Assembly: GCA_964020085.1 (NCBI GenBank)
Contig: OZ026603.1
Span: 6,250,546-6,314,545, forward strand
Direction of reading: 5' to 3'
Source: Micromussa lordhowensis
Lineage: Eukaryota; Cnidaria; Anthozoa; Scleractinia; Lobophylliidae
Length of the DNA stretch: 64,000 nt
Shown here one piece after another: positions 33,603 through 44,315 of this stretch. The first letter of the stretch is position 1; the number at the start of each line of letters is the position of its first letter. The position numbers and the translations under genes were made by a program. The notes beneath the pieces are model-generated. The model did not search any database and was not told the origin of the DNA. It saw nothing but the letters and a program-made list of their open reading frames with translations.

Positions 33603-35257
33603 ATGATGGCATTGGCGCCAGGGTGTTTTTTCTGGCCTTCTTTTTGCAGTAGTTTCCCTGGTCCCAACTTTGCAGAATTTCAGAAAACGCGCGCTGGGGG
33701 TCCCCTTGGCAAATTTGACATAGCTCGGCTTCACGGGCACTTTAAGAGGCACGGTTTGCAGCAAAATGTTGTGCTAGGTTGGCACTTCAAGGAAATCCTA
33801 GTTAGAACATGATGGCATTGGCGCCAGGGTGTTTTTTCTGGCCTTCGTTTTGCAGTAGTTTCCCCTGGTCCCAACTTTGCAGAATTTCAGAAAACGCGCG
33901 CTGGGGGTCCCCTTGGCAAATTTGACATAGCTCAGCTTCACGGGCACTTTAAGAGGCGCGGTTTGCAGCAAAATGTTTTGCTAGGTTGGCACTTTAAGGA
34001 AATCCTAGTTAGAACATGATGCCATTGGCGCCAGGGTGTTTTTTCTGGCCTTCTTTTTGCAGTAGTTTCCCCTGGTCCCAACTTTGCAGAATTTCAGAAA
34101 ACGCGCGCTGGGGGTCCTCTTGTCAAATTTGACATAGCTCGGCTTCACGGGCACTTTAAGAGGCGCGGTTTGCAGCAAAATGTTCTGCTAGGTTGGCACT
34201 TGAAGGAATTTCTAGTTAGAACATGATGGCATTGGCGCCAGGGTGTCTTTTCTGGCCTTCTTTTTGCAGTAGTTTCCCCTGGTCCCAACTTTGCAGAATT
34301 TCAGAAAACGCGCGCTGGGGGTCCCCTTGGCAAATTTGACATAGCTCGGCTTCACGGGCACTTTAAGAGGCGCGGTTTGCAGCAAAATGTTCTGCTAGGT
34401 TGGCACTTCAAGGAAATTTTCGTTAGAACATGATGGCATTGGCGCCAGGGTGTTTTTTCTGGCCTTCTTTTAGCAGTAGTTTCCCCTGGTCCCAACTTTG
34501 CAGAATTTCAGAAAACGCGCGCTGGGGGTCCCCTTGGCAAATTTGACATAGCTCGGCTTCACGGGCACTTTAAGAGGCGCGGTTTCCAGCAAAATGTTTT
34601 GCTAGGTTGGCACTTCAAGGAAATTCTAGTTAAAACATGATGGCATTGGCGCCAGGGTGTTTTTTCTGGCCTTCTTTTTGCAGTAGTTTTCCCTGGTCCC
34701 AACTTTGCAGAATTTCAGAAAACGCGAACTGGGGGTCCCCTTGGCAAATTTGACATAGCTCGGCTTCACGGGCACTTTAAGAGGCGCGGTTTGCAGCAAA
34801 ATGTTCTGCTAGGTTGGCACTTCAAGGAAATCCTAGTTACAACATGATGGCATATGCGCCAGGGTGTTTTTTCTGGCCTTCTTTTTGCAGTAGTTTTCCC
34901 TGGTCCCAACTTTGCAGAATTTCAGAAAACGCGAACTGGGGGTCCCCTTGGCAAATTTGACATAGCTCGGCTTCACGGGCACTTTAAGAGGCGCGGTTTG
35001 CAGCAAAATGTTTCGCTAGGTTGGCACTTTAATGAAATCGTAGTTAGAACATGATGTCATTGGCGCCAGGGTGTTTTTTCTGGCCTTCTTTTTGCAGTAG
35101 TTTCCCCTGGTCCCAACTTTGCAGAATTTCAGAAAACGCGCGCTGGGGGTCCCCTTGGCAAATTTGACATAGCTCGGCTTCACGGGCACTTTAAGAGGCG
35201 CGGTTTGCAGCAAAATGTTCTGCTAGGTTGGCACTTTTAGGAAATCCTAGTTAGAAC
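33603..35257 (+). repeat. 8/9-mer HOR, copy 2 (1655 bp, eight monomers)
   Basis: This copy has the same marker order as copy 1, with the 1-bp deletion near 33651, CTTCGTTTTG near 33844, GTGTCTTTTC near 34244, GCGAACTGGG near 34725 and 34931, and CATATG at 34851. The monomer with CACAGGCAC is missing, so the unit is one monomer shorter (8 x 207 minus 1). It also has TTGTCAAATTTG near 34121, shared with copy 3 but not with copy 1. Confidence 0.9.
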
Positions 35258-37119
35258 ATGATGGCATTGGCGCCAGGGTGTTTTTTCTGGCCTTCTTTTT
35301 GCAGTAGTTTCCCTGGTCCCAACTTTGCAGAATTTCAGAAAACGCGCGCTGGGGGTCCCCTTGGCAAATTTGACATAGCTCGGCTTCACGGGCACTTTAA
35401 GAGGCACGGTTTGCAGCAAAATGTTGTGCTAGGTTGGCACTTCAAGGAAATCCTAGTTAGAACATGATGGCATTGGCGCCAGGGTGTTTTTTCTGGCCTT
35501 CGTTTTGCAGTAGTTTCCCCTGGTCCCAACTTTGCAGAATTTCAGAAAACGCGCGCTGGGGGTCCCCTTGGCAAATTTGACATAGCTCAGCTTCACGGGC
35601 ACTTTAAGAGGCGCGGTTTGCAGCAAAATGTTCTGCTAGGTTGGCACTTCAAGGAAATCCTAGTTAGAACATGATGCCATTGGCGCCAGGGTGTTTTTTC
35701 TGGCCTTCTTTTTGCAGTAGTTTCCCCTGGTCCCAACTTTGCAGAATTTCAGAAAACGCGCGCTGGGGGTCCTCTTGTCAAATTTGACATAGCTCGGCTT
35801 CACGGGCACTTTAAGAGGCGCGGTTTGCAGCAAAATGTTCTGCTAGGTTGGCACTTCAAGGAATTTCTAGTTAGAACATGATGGCATTGGCGCCAGGGTG
35901 TCTTTTCTGGCCTTCTTTTTGCAGTAGTTTCCCCTGGTCCCAACTTTGCAGAATTTCAGAAAACGCGCGCTGGGGGTCCCCTTGGCAAATTTGACATAGC
36001 TCGGCTTCACGGGCACTTTAAGAGGCGCGGTTTGCAGCAAAATGTTCTGCTAGGTTGGCACTTCAAGGAAATTTTCGTTAGAACATGATGGCATTGGCGC
36101 CAGGGTGTTTTTTCTGGCCTTCTTTTAGCAGTAGTTTCCCCTGGTCCCAACTTTGCAGAATTTCAGAAAACGCGCGCTGGGGGTCCCCTTGGCAAATTTG
36201 ACATAGCTCGGCTTCACGGGCACTTTAAGAGGCGCGGTTTCCAGCAAAATGTTTTGCTAGGTTGGCACTTCAAGGAAATTCTAGTTAAAACATGATGGCA
36301 TTGGCGCCAGGGTGTTTTTTCTGGCCTTCTTTTTGCAGTAGTTTTCCCTGGTCCCAACTTTGCAGAATTTCAGAAAACGCGAACTGGGGGTCCCCTTGGC
36401 AAATTTGACATAGCTCGGCTTCACGGGCACTTTAAGAGGCGCGGTTTGCAGCAAAATGTTCTGCTAGGTTGGCACTTCAAGGAAATTCTAGTTAGAACAT
36501 GATGGCATTGGCGCCAGGGTGTTTTTTGTGGCCTTCTTTTTGCAGTAGTTTCCCCTGGTCCCAACTTTGCAGAATTTCAGAAAACGCGCGCTGGGGGTCC
36601 CCTTGGCAAATTTGACATAGCTCGGCTTCACAGGCACTTTAAGAGGCGCGGTTTGCAACAAAATGTTCTGCTAGGTTGGCACTTCAAGGAAATCCTAGTT
36701 ACAACATGATGGCATATGCGCCAGGGTGTTTTTTCTGGCCTTCTTTTTGCAGTAGTTTTCCCTGGTCCCAACTTTGCAGAATTTCAGAAAACGCGAACTG
36801 GGGGTCCCCTTGGCAAATTTGACATAGCTCGGCTTCACGGGCACTTTAAGAGGCGCGGTTTGCAGCAAAATGTTTCGCTAGGTTGGCACTTTAATGAAAT
36901 CGTAGTTAGAACATGATGTCATTGGCGCCAGGGTGTTTTTTCTGGCCTTCTTTTTGCAGTAGTTTCCCCTGGTCCCAACTTTGCAGAATTTCAGAAAACG
37001 CGCGCTGGGGGTCCCCTTGGCAAATTTGACATAGCTCGGCTTCACGGGCACTTTAAGAGGCGCGGTTTGCAGCAAAATGTTCTGCTAGGTTGGCACTTTT
37101 AGGAAATCCTAGTTAGAAC
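35258..37119 (+). repeat. 8/9-mer HOR, copy 3 (1862 bp, nine monomers)
   Basis: This copy has nine monomers and includes the CACAGGCAC monomer (near 36629), here with GTTTGCAACAAAATG and TTTTTTGTGGCC changes. CATATG lies at 36713, and GCGAACTGGG near 36379 and 36792. The next anchor, at 37120, begins a monomer without the 1-bp deletion, so the series stops here. Sharing TTGTCAAATTTG with copy 2 but the ninth monomer with copy 1 shows a mosaic history. Confidence 0.9.
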
Positions 37120-38320
37120 ATGATGGCATTGGCGCCAGGGTGTTTTTTCTGGCCTTCTTTTTGCAGTAGTTTCCCCTGGTCCCAACTTTGCAGAATTTCA
37201 GAAAACGCGCGCTGGGGGTCCCCTTAGCAAATTTGACATAGCTCGGCTTCACGGGCACTTTAAGAGGCGCGGTTTGCAGCAAAATGTTTTGCTAGGTTGG
37301 CACTTTAAGGAAATCCTAGTTAGAACATGATGGCATTGGCGCCAGGGTGTTTTTTCTGGCCTTCTTTTTGCAGTAGTTTTCCCTGGTCCCAACTTTGCAG
37401 AATTTCAGAAAACGCGCGCTGGGGGTCCCCTTGGCAAATTTGACATAGCTCGGCTTCACGGGCACTTTAAGAGGCGCGGTTTGCAGCAAAATGTTTCGCT
37501 AGGTTGGCACTTTAATGAAATTGTAGTTAGAACATGATGTCATTGGCGCCAGGGTGTTTTTTCTGGCCTTCTTTTTGCAGTAGTTTCCCCTGGTCCCAAC
37601 TTTGCAGAATTTCAGAAAACGCGCGCTGGGGGTCCCCTTGGCAAATTTGACATAGCTCGGCTTCACGGGCACTTTAAGAGGCGCGGTTTGCAGCAAAATG
37701 TTCTGCTAGGTTGGCACTTTAATGAAATCGTTGTTAGAACATGATGGCATTGGCGCCAGGGTGTTTTTTCTGGCCTTCTTTTTGCAGTAGTTTCCTTTGG
37801 TCCCAACTTTGCAGAATTTCAGAAAACGCGCGCTGGGGGTCCCCTTGGTAAATTTGACATAGCTCGGCTTCACGGGCACTTTAAGAGGCGCGGTTTGCAG
37901 CAAAATGTTCTGCTAGGTTGGCACTTTAAGGAAATCGTAGTTAGAACATGATGGCATTGGCGCCAGGGTGTTTTTTCTGGCCTTCTTTTTGCAGTAGTTT
38001 TCCCTGGTCCCAACTTTGCAGAATTTCAGAAAACGCGCGCTGGGGGTCCCCTTGGCAAATTTGACATAGCTCGGCTTCACGGGCACTTTAAGAGGCGCGG
38101 TTTGCAGCAAAATGTTTCGCTAGGTTGGCACTTTAATGAAATTTTAGTTAGAACATGATGTCATTGGCGCCAGGGTGTTTTTTCTGGCCTTCTTTTTGCA
38201 GTAGTTTCCCCTGGTCCCAACTTTGCAGAATTTCAGAAAACGCGCGCTGGGGGTCCCCTTGGCAAATTTGACATAGCTCGGCTTCACGGGCACTTTAAGA
38301 GGCGCGGTTTGCAGCAAAAT
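37120..38320 (+). repeat. Monomers related to the preceding HOR (TTTCGCT / TTAATGAAAT type)
   Basis: About six monomers. Some carry TGTTTCGCTAGG (near 37494 and 38114) and CTTTAATGAAAT (near 37510, 37717 and 38130), variants that also mark the end of each 8/9-mer copy (33356/33371, 35011/35026, 36873/36888). One monomer has TTTCCTTTGGTCCC near 37791. The stretch looks like single-monomer and short-range amplification of the last HOR monomers and does not form a fourth HOR copy. Confidence 0.8.
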
Positions 38321-39355
38321 GTTTTGCCAGGTTGGCACTTTAAGGAAATCGTAGTTAGAACATGATGGCATTGGCGCCAGGGTGTTTTTTCTGGCCTTCT
38401 TTTTGCAGTAGTTTCCCCTGGTCCCAACTTTGCAGAATTTCAGAAAACGCGCGCTGGGGGTCCCCTTGGCAAATTTGACATAGCTCGGCTTCACGGGCAC
38501 TTTAAGAGGCGCAGTTTGCAGCAAAATGTTTTGCTAGGTTGGCACTTCAAGGAAATCCTAGTTAGAACATGATGGCATTGGCGCCAGGGTGTTTTTTCTG
38601 GCCTTCTTTTTGCAGTAGTTTCCCCTGGTCCCAACTTTGCAGAATTTCAGAAAACGCGCGCTGGGGGTCCCCTTGGCAAATTTGACAGAGCTCGGCTTCA
38701 CGGGCACTTTAAGAGGCGCGGTTTGCAGCAAAATGTTCTGCTAGGTTGGCACTTCAAGGAAATCGTAGTTAGAACATGATGGCATTGGCGCCAGGGTGTT
38801 TTTTCTGGCCTTCTTTTTGCAGTAGTTTCCCCTGGTCCCAACTTTGCAGAATTTCAGAAAACGCGCGCTGGGGGTCCCCTTGGCAAATTTGACATAGCTC
38901 GGCTTCACGGGCACTTTAAGAGGCGCGGTTTGCAGCAAAATGTTCTGCTAGGTTGGCACTTGAAGGAAATGTTAGTTAAAACATGATGGCATTGGCGCCA
39001 GGGTGTTTTTTCTGGCCTTCTTTTTGCAGTAGTTTCCCCTGGTCCCAACTTTGCAGAATTTCAGAAAACGCGCGCTGGGGGTCCCCTTTGCAAATTTGAC
39101 ATAGCTCGGCTTCACGGGCACTTTAAGAGGCGCGGTTTGCAGCAAAATGTTCTGCTAGGATAGCACTTCAAGGAAATCCTAGTTAGAACATGATGGCATT
39201 GGCGCCAGGGTGTTTTTTCTGGCCTTCTTTTTGCAGTAGTTTCCCCTGGTCCCAACTTTGCAGAATTTCAGAAAACGCGCGCTGGGGGTCCCCTTGGCAA
39301 ATTTGACATAGCTCGGCTTCACGGGCACTTTAAGAGGCGCAGTTTGCAGCAAAAT
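38321..39355 (+). repeat. 5-mer HOR (1035 bp), copy 1
   Basis: The unit is anchored on the rare GTTTTGCCAGG variant (38321), which recurs at 39356 and 40392. Other shared markers are GAGGCGCAGTTTGC (near 38507) and TTTGACAGAGCTCGG (near 38682). The change of CTAGG to CCAGG removes one stop in the minus-strand frame and so gives the longest open frames of the window (126 codons). That is a side effect, not evidence of a gene. Confidence 0.88.
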
Positions 39356-40391
39356 GTTTTGCCAGGTTGGCACTTTAAGGAAATCGTAGTTAGAACATGA
39401 TGGCATTGGCGCCAGGGTGTTTTTTCTGGCCTTCTTTTTGCAGTAGTTTCCCCTGGTCCCAACTTTGCAGAATTTCAGAAAACGCGCGCTGGGGGTCCCC
39501 TTGGCAAATTTGACATAGCTCGGCTTCACGGGCACTTTAAGAGGCGCAGTTTGCAGCAAAATGTTTTGCTAGGTTGGCACTTCAAGGAAATCCTAGTTAG
39601 AACATGATGGCATTGGCGCCAGGGTGTTTTTTCTGGCCTTCTTTTTGCAGTAGTTTCCCCTGGTCCCAACTTTGCAGAATTTCAGAAAACGCGCGCTGGG
39701 GGTCCCCTTGGCAAATTTGACAGAGCTCGGCTTCACGGGCACTTTAAGAGGCGCGGTTTGCAGCAAAATGTTCTGCTAGGTTGGCACTTCAAGGAAATCG
39801 TAGTTAGAACATGATGGCATTGGCGCCAGGGTGTTTTTTCTGGCCTTCTTTTTGCAGTAGTTTCCCCTGGTCCCAACTTTGCAGAATTTCAGAAAACGCG
39901 CGCTGGGGGTCCCCTTGGCAAATTTGACATAGCTCGGCTTCACGGGCACTTTAAGAGGCGCGGTTTGCAGCAAAATGTTCTGCTAGGTTGGCACTTGAAG
40001 AAAATGTTAGTTAAAACATGATGGCATTGGCGCCAGGGTGTTTTTTCTGGCCTTCTTTTTGCAGTAGTTTCCCCTGGTCCCAACTTTGCAGAATTTCAGA
40101 AAACGCGCGCTGGGGGTCCCCTTTGGCAAATTTGACATAGCTCGGCTTCACGGGCACTTTAAGAGGCGCGGTTTGCAGCAAAATGTTCTGCTAGGTTGGC
40201 ACTTCAAGGAAATCCTAGTTAGAACATGATGGCATTGGCGCCAGGGTGTTTTTTCTGGCCTTCTTTTTGCAGTAGTTTCCCCTGGTCCCAACTTTGCAGA
40301 ATTTCAGAAAACGCGCGCTGGGGGTCCCCTTGGCAAATTTGACATAGCTCGGCTTCACGGGCACTTTAAGAGGCGCAGTTTGCAGCAAAAT
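39356..40391 (+). repeat. 5-mer HOR (1035 bp + 1), copy 2
   Basis: This copy repeats copy 1 at +1035 with GAGGCGCAG near 39542, GACAGAGCTCGG near 39718 and the same monomer order. A 1-bp insertion (GGTCCCCTTTGGC near 40130) makes it 1036 bp. The matching copy 1 monomer has CCCCTTTGC near 39085, so a G-to-T change there preceded, or arose separately from, the insertion. Confidence 0.88.
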
Positions 40392-40589
40392 GTTTTGCCA
40401 GGTTGGCACTTTAAGGAAATCCTAGTTAGAACATGATGGCATTGGCGACAGGGTGTTTTTTCTGGCCTTCTTTTTGCAGTAGTTTCCCCTGGTCCCAACT
40501 TTGCAGAATTTCAGAAAACGCGCGCTGGGGGTCCCCTTGGCAAATTTGACATAGCTCGGCTTCACGGGCACTTTAAGAGGCGCAGTTTG
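40392..40589 (+). repeat. Junction monomer between 5-mer and 18-mer arrays
   Basis: About one monomer, starting with the third GCCAGG variant and carrying GGCGACAGGG (near 40446) and GAGGCGCAGTTTGC. It matches the start of a further 5-mer unit but then gives way to the 18-mer block. No non-satellite sequence lies at the junction. Confidence 0.7.
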
Positions 40590-43500
40590 CAGCAAAATGT
40601 TTTGCTAGGTTGGCACTTGAAGGAAATCCTAGTTAGAACATGATGGCATTGGCGCCAGGGTGTTTTTTCTGGCCTTCTTTTTGCAGTAGTTTCCCCTGGT
40701 CCCAACTTTGCAGAATTTCAGAAAACGCGCGCTGGGGGTCCCCTTGGCAAATTTGACATAGCTCGGCTTCACGGGCACTTTAAGAGGCGCGGTTTGCAGC
40801 AAAATGTTCTGCTTGGTTGGCACTTCAAGGAAATGCAAGTTAGAACATGATGGCATTGGCGCCAGGGTGTTTTTTCTGGCCTTCTTTTTGCAGTAGTTTC
40901 CCCTGGTCCCAACTTTGCAGAATTTCAGAAAACGCGCGCTGGGGGTCCCCTTGGCAAATTTGACATAGCTCGGCTTCACGGGCACTTTAAGAGGCGCGGT
41001 TTGCAGCAAAATGTTCTGCTAGGTTGGCACTTTAAGGAAATTTTAGTTAGAACATGATGGCATTGGCGCCAGGGTGTTTTTTCTGGCCTTCTTTTTGCAG
41101 TAGTTTCCCCTGGTCCCAACTTTGCAGAATTTCAGAAAACGCGCGCTGGGGGTCCCCTTGGCAAATTTGACATAGCTCAGCTTCACGGGCACTTTAAGAG
41201 GCGCGGTTTGCAGCAAAATGTTCTGCTAGGTTGGCACTTCAAGGAAATTCTAGTTAGAACATGATGGCATTGGCGCCAGGGTGTTTTTTCTGGCCTTCTT
41301 TTTGCAGTAGTTTCCCCTGGTCCCAACTTTGCAGAAATTGAGAAAACGCGCGCTGGGGGTCCCCTTGGCAAATTTGACATAGCTCGGCTTCACGGGCACT
41401 TTAAGAGGCGCGGTTTGCAGCAAAATGTTTTGCTAGGTTGGCACTTTAAGGAAATGTTAGTTAAAACATGATGGCATTGGCGCCAGGGTGTTTTTTCTGG
41501 CCTTCTTTTTGCAGTAGTTTCCCCTGGTCCCAACTTTGCAGAATTTCAGAAAACGCGCGCTGGGGGTCCCCTTGGCAAATTTGACATAGCTCGGCTTCAC
41601 GGGCACTTTAAGAGGCGCGGTTTGCAGCAAAATGTTCTGCTAGGTTGGCACTTTAAGGAAATGTTAGTTAAAACATGATGGCATTGGCGCCAGGGTGTTT
41701 TTTCTGGCCTTCTTTTTGCAGTAGTTTCCCCTGGTCCCAACTTTGCAGAATTTCAGAAAACGCGCGCTGGGGGTCCCCTTGGCAAATTTGACATAGCTCG
41801 GCTTCACGGGCACTTTAAGAGGCGCGGTTTGCAGCAAAATGTTCTGCTAGGTTGGCACTTTAAGGAAATGTTAGTTAAAACATGATGGCATTGGCGCCAG
41901 GGTGTTTTTTCTGGCCTTCTTTTTGCAGTAGTTTCCCCTGGTCCCAACTTTGCAGAATTTCAGAAAACGCGCGCTGGGGGTCCCCTTGGCAAATTTGACA
42001 TAGCTCGGCTTCACGGGCACTTTAAGAGGCGCGGTTTGCAGCAAAATGTTCTGCTAGGTTGGCACTTGAAGGAAATCCTTGTTAGAACATGATGGCATTG
42101 GCGCCAGGGTGTTTTTTGTGGCCTTCTTTTTGCAGTAGTTTCCCCTGGTCCCAACTTTGCAGAATTTCAGAAAACGCGCGCTGGGGGTCCCCTTGGCAAA
42201 TTTGACATAGCTCGGCTTCACGGGCACTTTAAGAGGCGCGGTTTGCAGCAAAATGTTTTGCTAGGTTGGCACTTCAAGGAAATCTTACTTAGAACATGAT
42301 GGCATTGGCGCCAGGGTGTTTTTTCTGGCCTTCTTTTTGCAGGAGTTTCCCCTGGTCCCAACTTTGCAGAATTTCAGAAAACGCGCGCTGGGGGTCCCCT
42401 TGGCAAATTTGACATAGCTCGGCTTCACGGGCACTTTAAGAGACGCAGTTTGCAGCAAAATGTTTTGCTAGGTTGGCACTTCAAGAAAATTCTAGTTAGA
42501 ACATGATGGCATTGGCGCCAGGGTGTTTTTTCTGGCCTTCTTTTTGCAGTAGTTTCCCCTGGTCTTAACTTTGCAGAATTTCAGAAAACGCGCGCTGGGG
42601 GTCCCCTTGGCAAATTTGACATAGCTCGGCTTCACGGGCACTTTAAGAGGCGCAGTTTGCAGCAAAATGTTTTGCTAGGTTGGCACTTCAAGGAAATGCT
42701 AGTTAGAACATGATGGCATTGTCGCCAGGGTGTTTTTTCTGGCCTTCTTTTTGCAGTAGTTTCCCCTGGTCCCAACTTTGCAGAATTTCAGAAAACGCGC
42801 GCTGGGGGTCCCCTTGGCAAATTTGACATAGCTCGGCTTCACGGGCACTTTAAGACGCGCGGTTTGCAGCAAAATGTTCTGCTAGGTTGGCACTTCAAGG
42901 AAATCTTAGTTAGAACATGATGGCATTGGCGCCAGGCTGTTTTTTCTGGCCTTCTTTTTGCAGTAGTTTCCCCTGGTCCCAACTTTGCAGAATTTCAGAA
43001 AACGCGCGCTGGGGGTCCCCTTGGCAAATTTGACATAGCTCGGCTTCACGGGCACTTTAAGAGGCGCAGTTTGCAGCAAAATGTTTTGCTAGGTTGGCAC
43101 TTCAAGGAAATCTTAGTTAAAACATGATGGCATTGGCGCCAGGGTGTTTTTTTTGGCCTTCTTTTTGCAGTAGTTTCCCCTGGTCCCAACTTTGCAGAAT
43201 TTCAGAAAACGCGCGCTGGGGGTCCCCTTGGCAAATTTGACATAGCTCGGCTTCACGGGCACTTTAAGAGGCGCGGTTTGCAGTAAAATGTTCTGCTAGG
43301 TTGGCACTTCAAGGAAATCCTAGTTAGAACATGATGGCATTGGCGCCAGGGTGTTTTTTTCTGGCCTTCTTTTTGCAGTAGTTTCCCCTGGTCCCAAGTT
43401 TGCAGAATTTCAGAAAACGCGCGCTGGGGGTCCCCTTGGCAAATTTGACATAGCTCGGCTTCACGGGCACTTTAAGAGGCGCGGTTTGCAGCAAAATGTT

Positions 43501-44315
43501 CTGCTAGGTTGGCACTTTAAGGAAATTCTAGTTAAAACATGATGGCATTGGCGCCAGGGTGTTTTTTCTGGCCTTCTTTTTGCAGTAGTTTTCCCTCGTC
43601 CCAACTTTGCAGAATTTCAGAAAACGCGCGCTGGGGGTCCCCTTGGCAAATTTGACATAGCTCGGCTTCACGGGCACTTTAAGAGGCGCGGTTTGCAGCA
43701 AAATGTTCTGCTAGATTGGCACTTCAAGGAAATTCTAGTTAAAACATGATGGCATTGGCGCCAGGGTGTTTTTTGTGGCCTTCTTTTTGCAGTAGTTTCC
43801 CCTGGTCCCAACTTTGCAGAATTTCAGAAAACGCGCGCTGGGGGTCCCCTTGGCAAATTTGATATAGCTCGGCTTCACGGGTACTTTAAGAGGCGCGGTT
43901 TGCAGCAAAATGTTTTGCTAGGTTGGCACTTCAAGGAAATTTTAGTTAGAACATGATGGCATTGGCGCCAGGGTGTTTTTTCTGGCCTTCTTTTTGCAGT
44001 AGTTTCCCCTGGTCCCAACTTTGCAGAATTTCAGAAAACGCGCGCTGGGGGTCCCCTTGGCAAATTTGACATAGCTCGGCTTCACGGGCACTTTAAGAGG
44101 CGCGGTTTGCAGCAAAATGTTCTGCTAGGTTGGCCCTTTAAGGGAGTCCTAGTTAGAACATGATGGCATTGGCGCCAGGGTGTTTTTCTGGCCTTCTTTT
44201 TGCAGTAGTTTCCCCTCGTCCCAACTTTGCAGAATTTCAGAAAACGCGCGCTGGGGGTCCCCTTGGCAAATTTGACATAGCTCGGCTTCACGGGCACTTT
44301 AAGAGGCGCGGTTTG
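40590..44315 (+). repeat. 18-mer HOR (3726 bp), copy 1
   Basis: This is the first of two tandem copies of an 18-monomer block. Markers: GCTTGGTTGG with AAATGCAAGTTAG (near 40812-40840), CTCAGCTTC (near 41177), GCAGAAATTGAG (near 41331), three consecutive CTTTAAGGAAATGTTAG monomers (near 41444, 41651 and 41858), TTTTTTGTGG (near 42113), CAGGAGTTTCC (near 42341), GGTCTTAAC (near 42561), GTCGCCAGG (near 42721), CCAGGCTG (near 42932), a +1 T-run (near 43357), CCCAAGTTTGC (near 43394) and a -1 T-run (near 44183). Confidence 0.9.

Noticed and set aside
38144..38524. 126-codon minus-strand open frame as a possible tandem-repeat protein
   Set aside because: It covers parts of two monomers only because two stops are mutated there. 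Adjacent monomers keep the stops. No signal of coding selection can be seen by eye.
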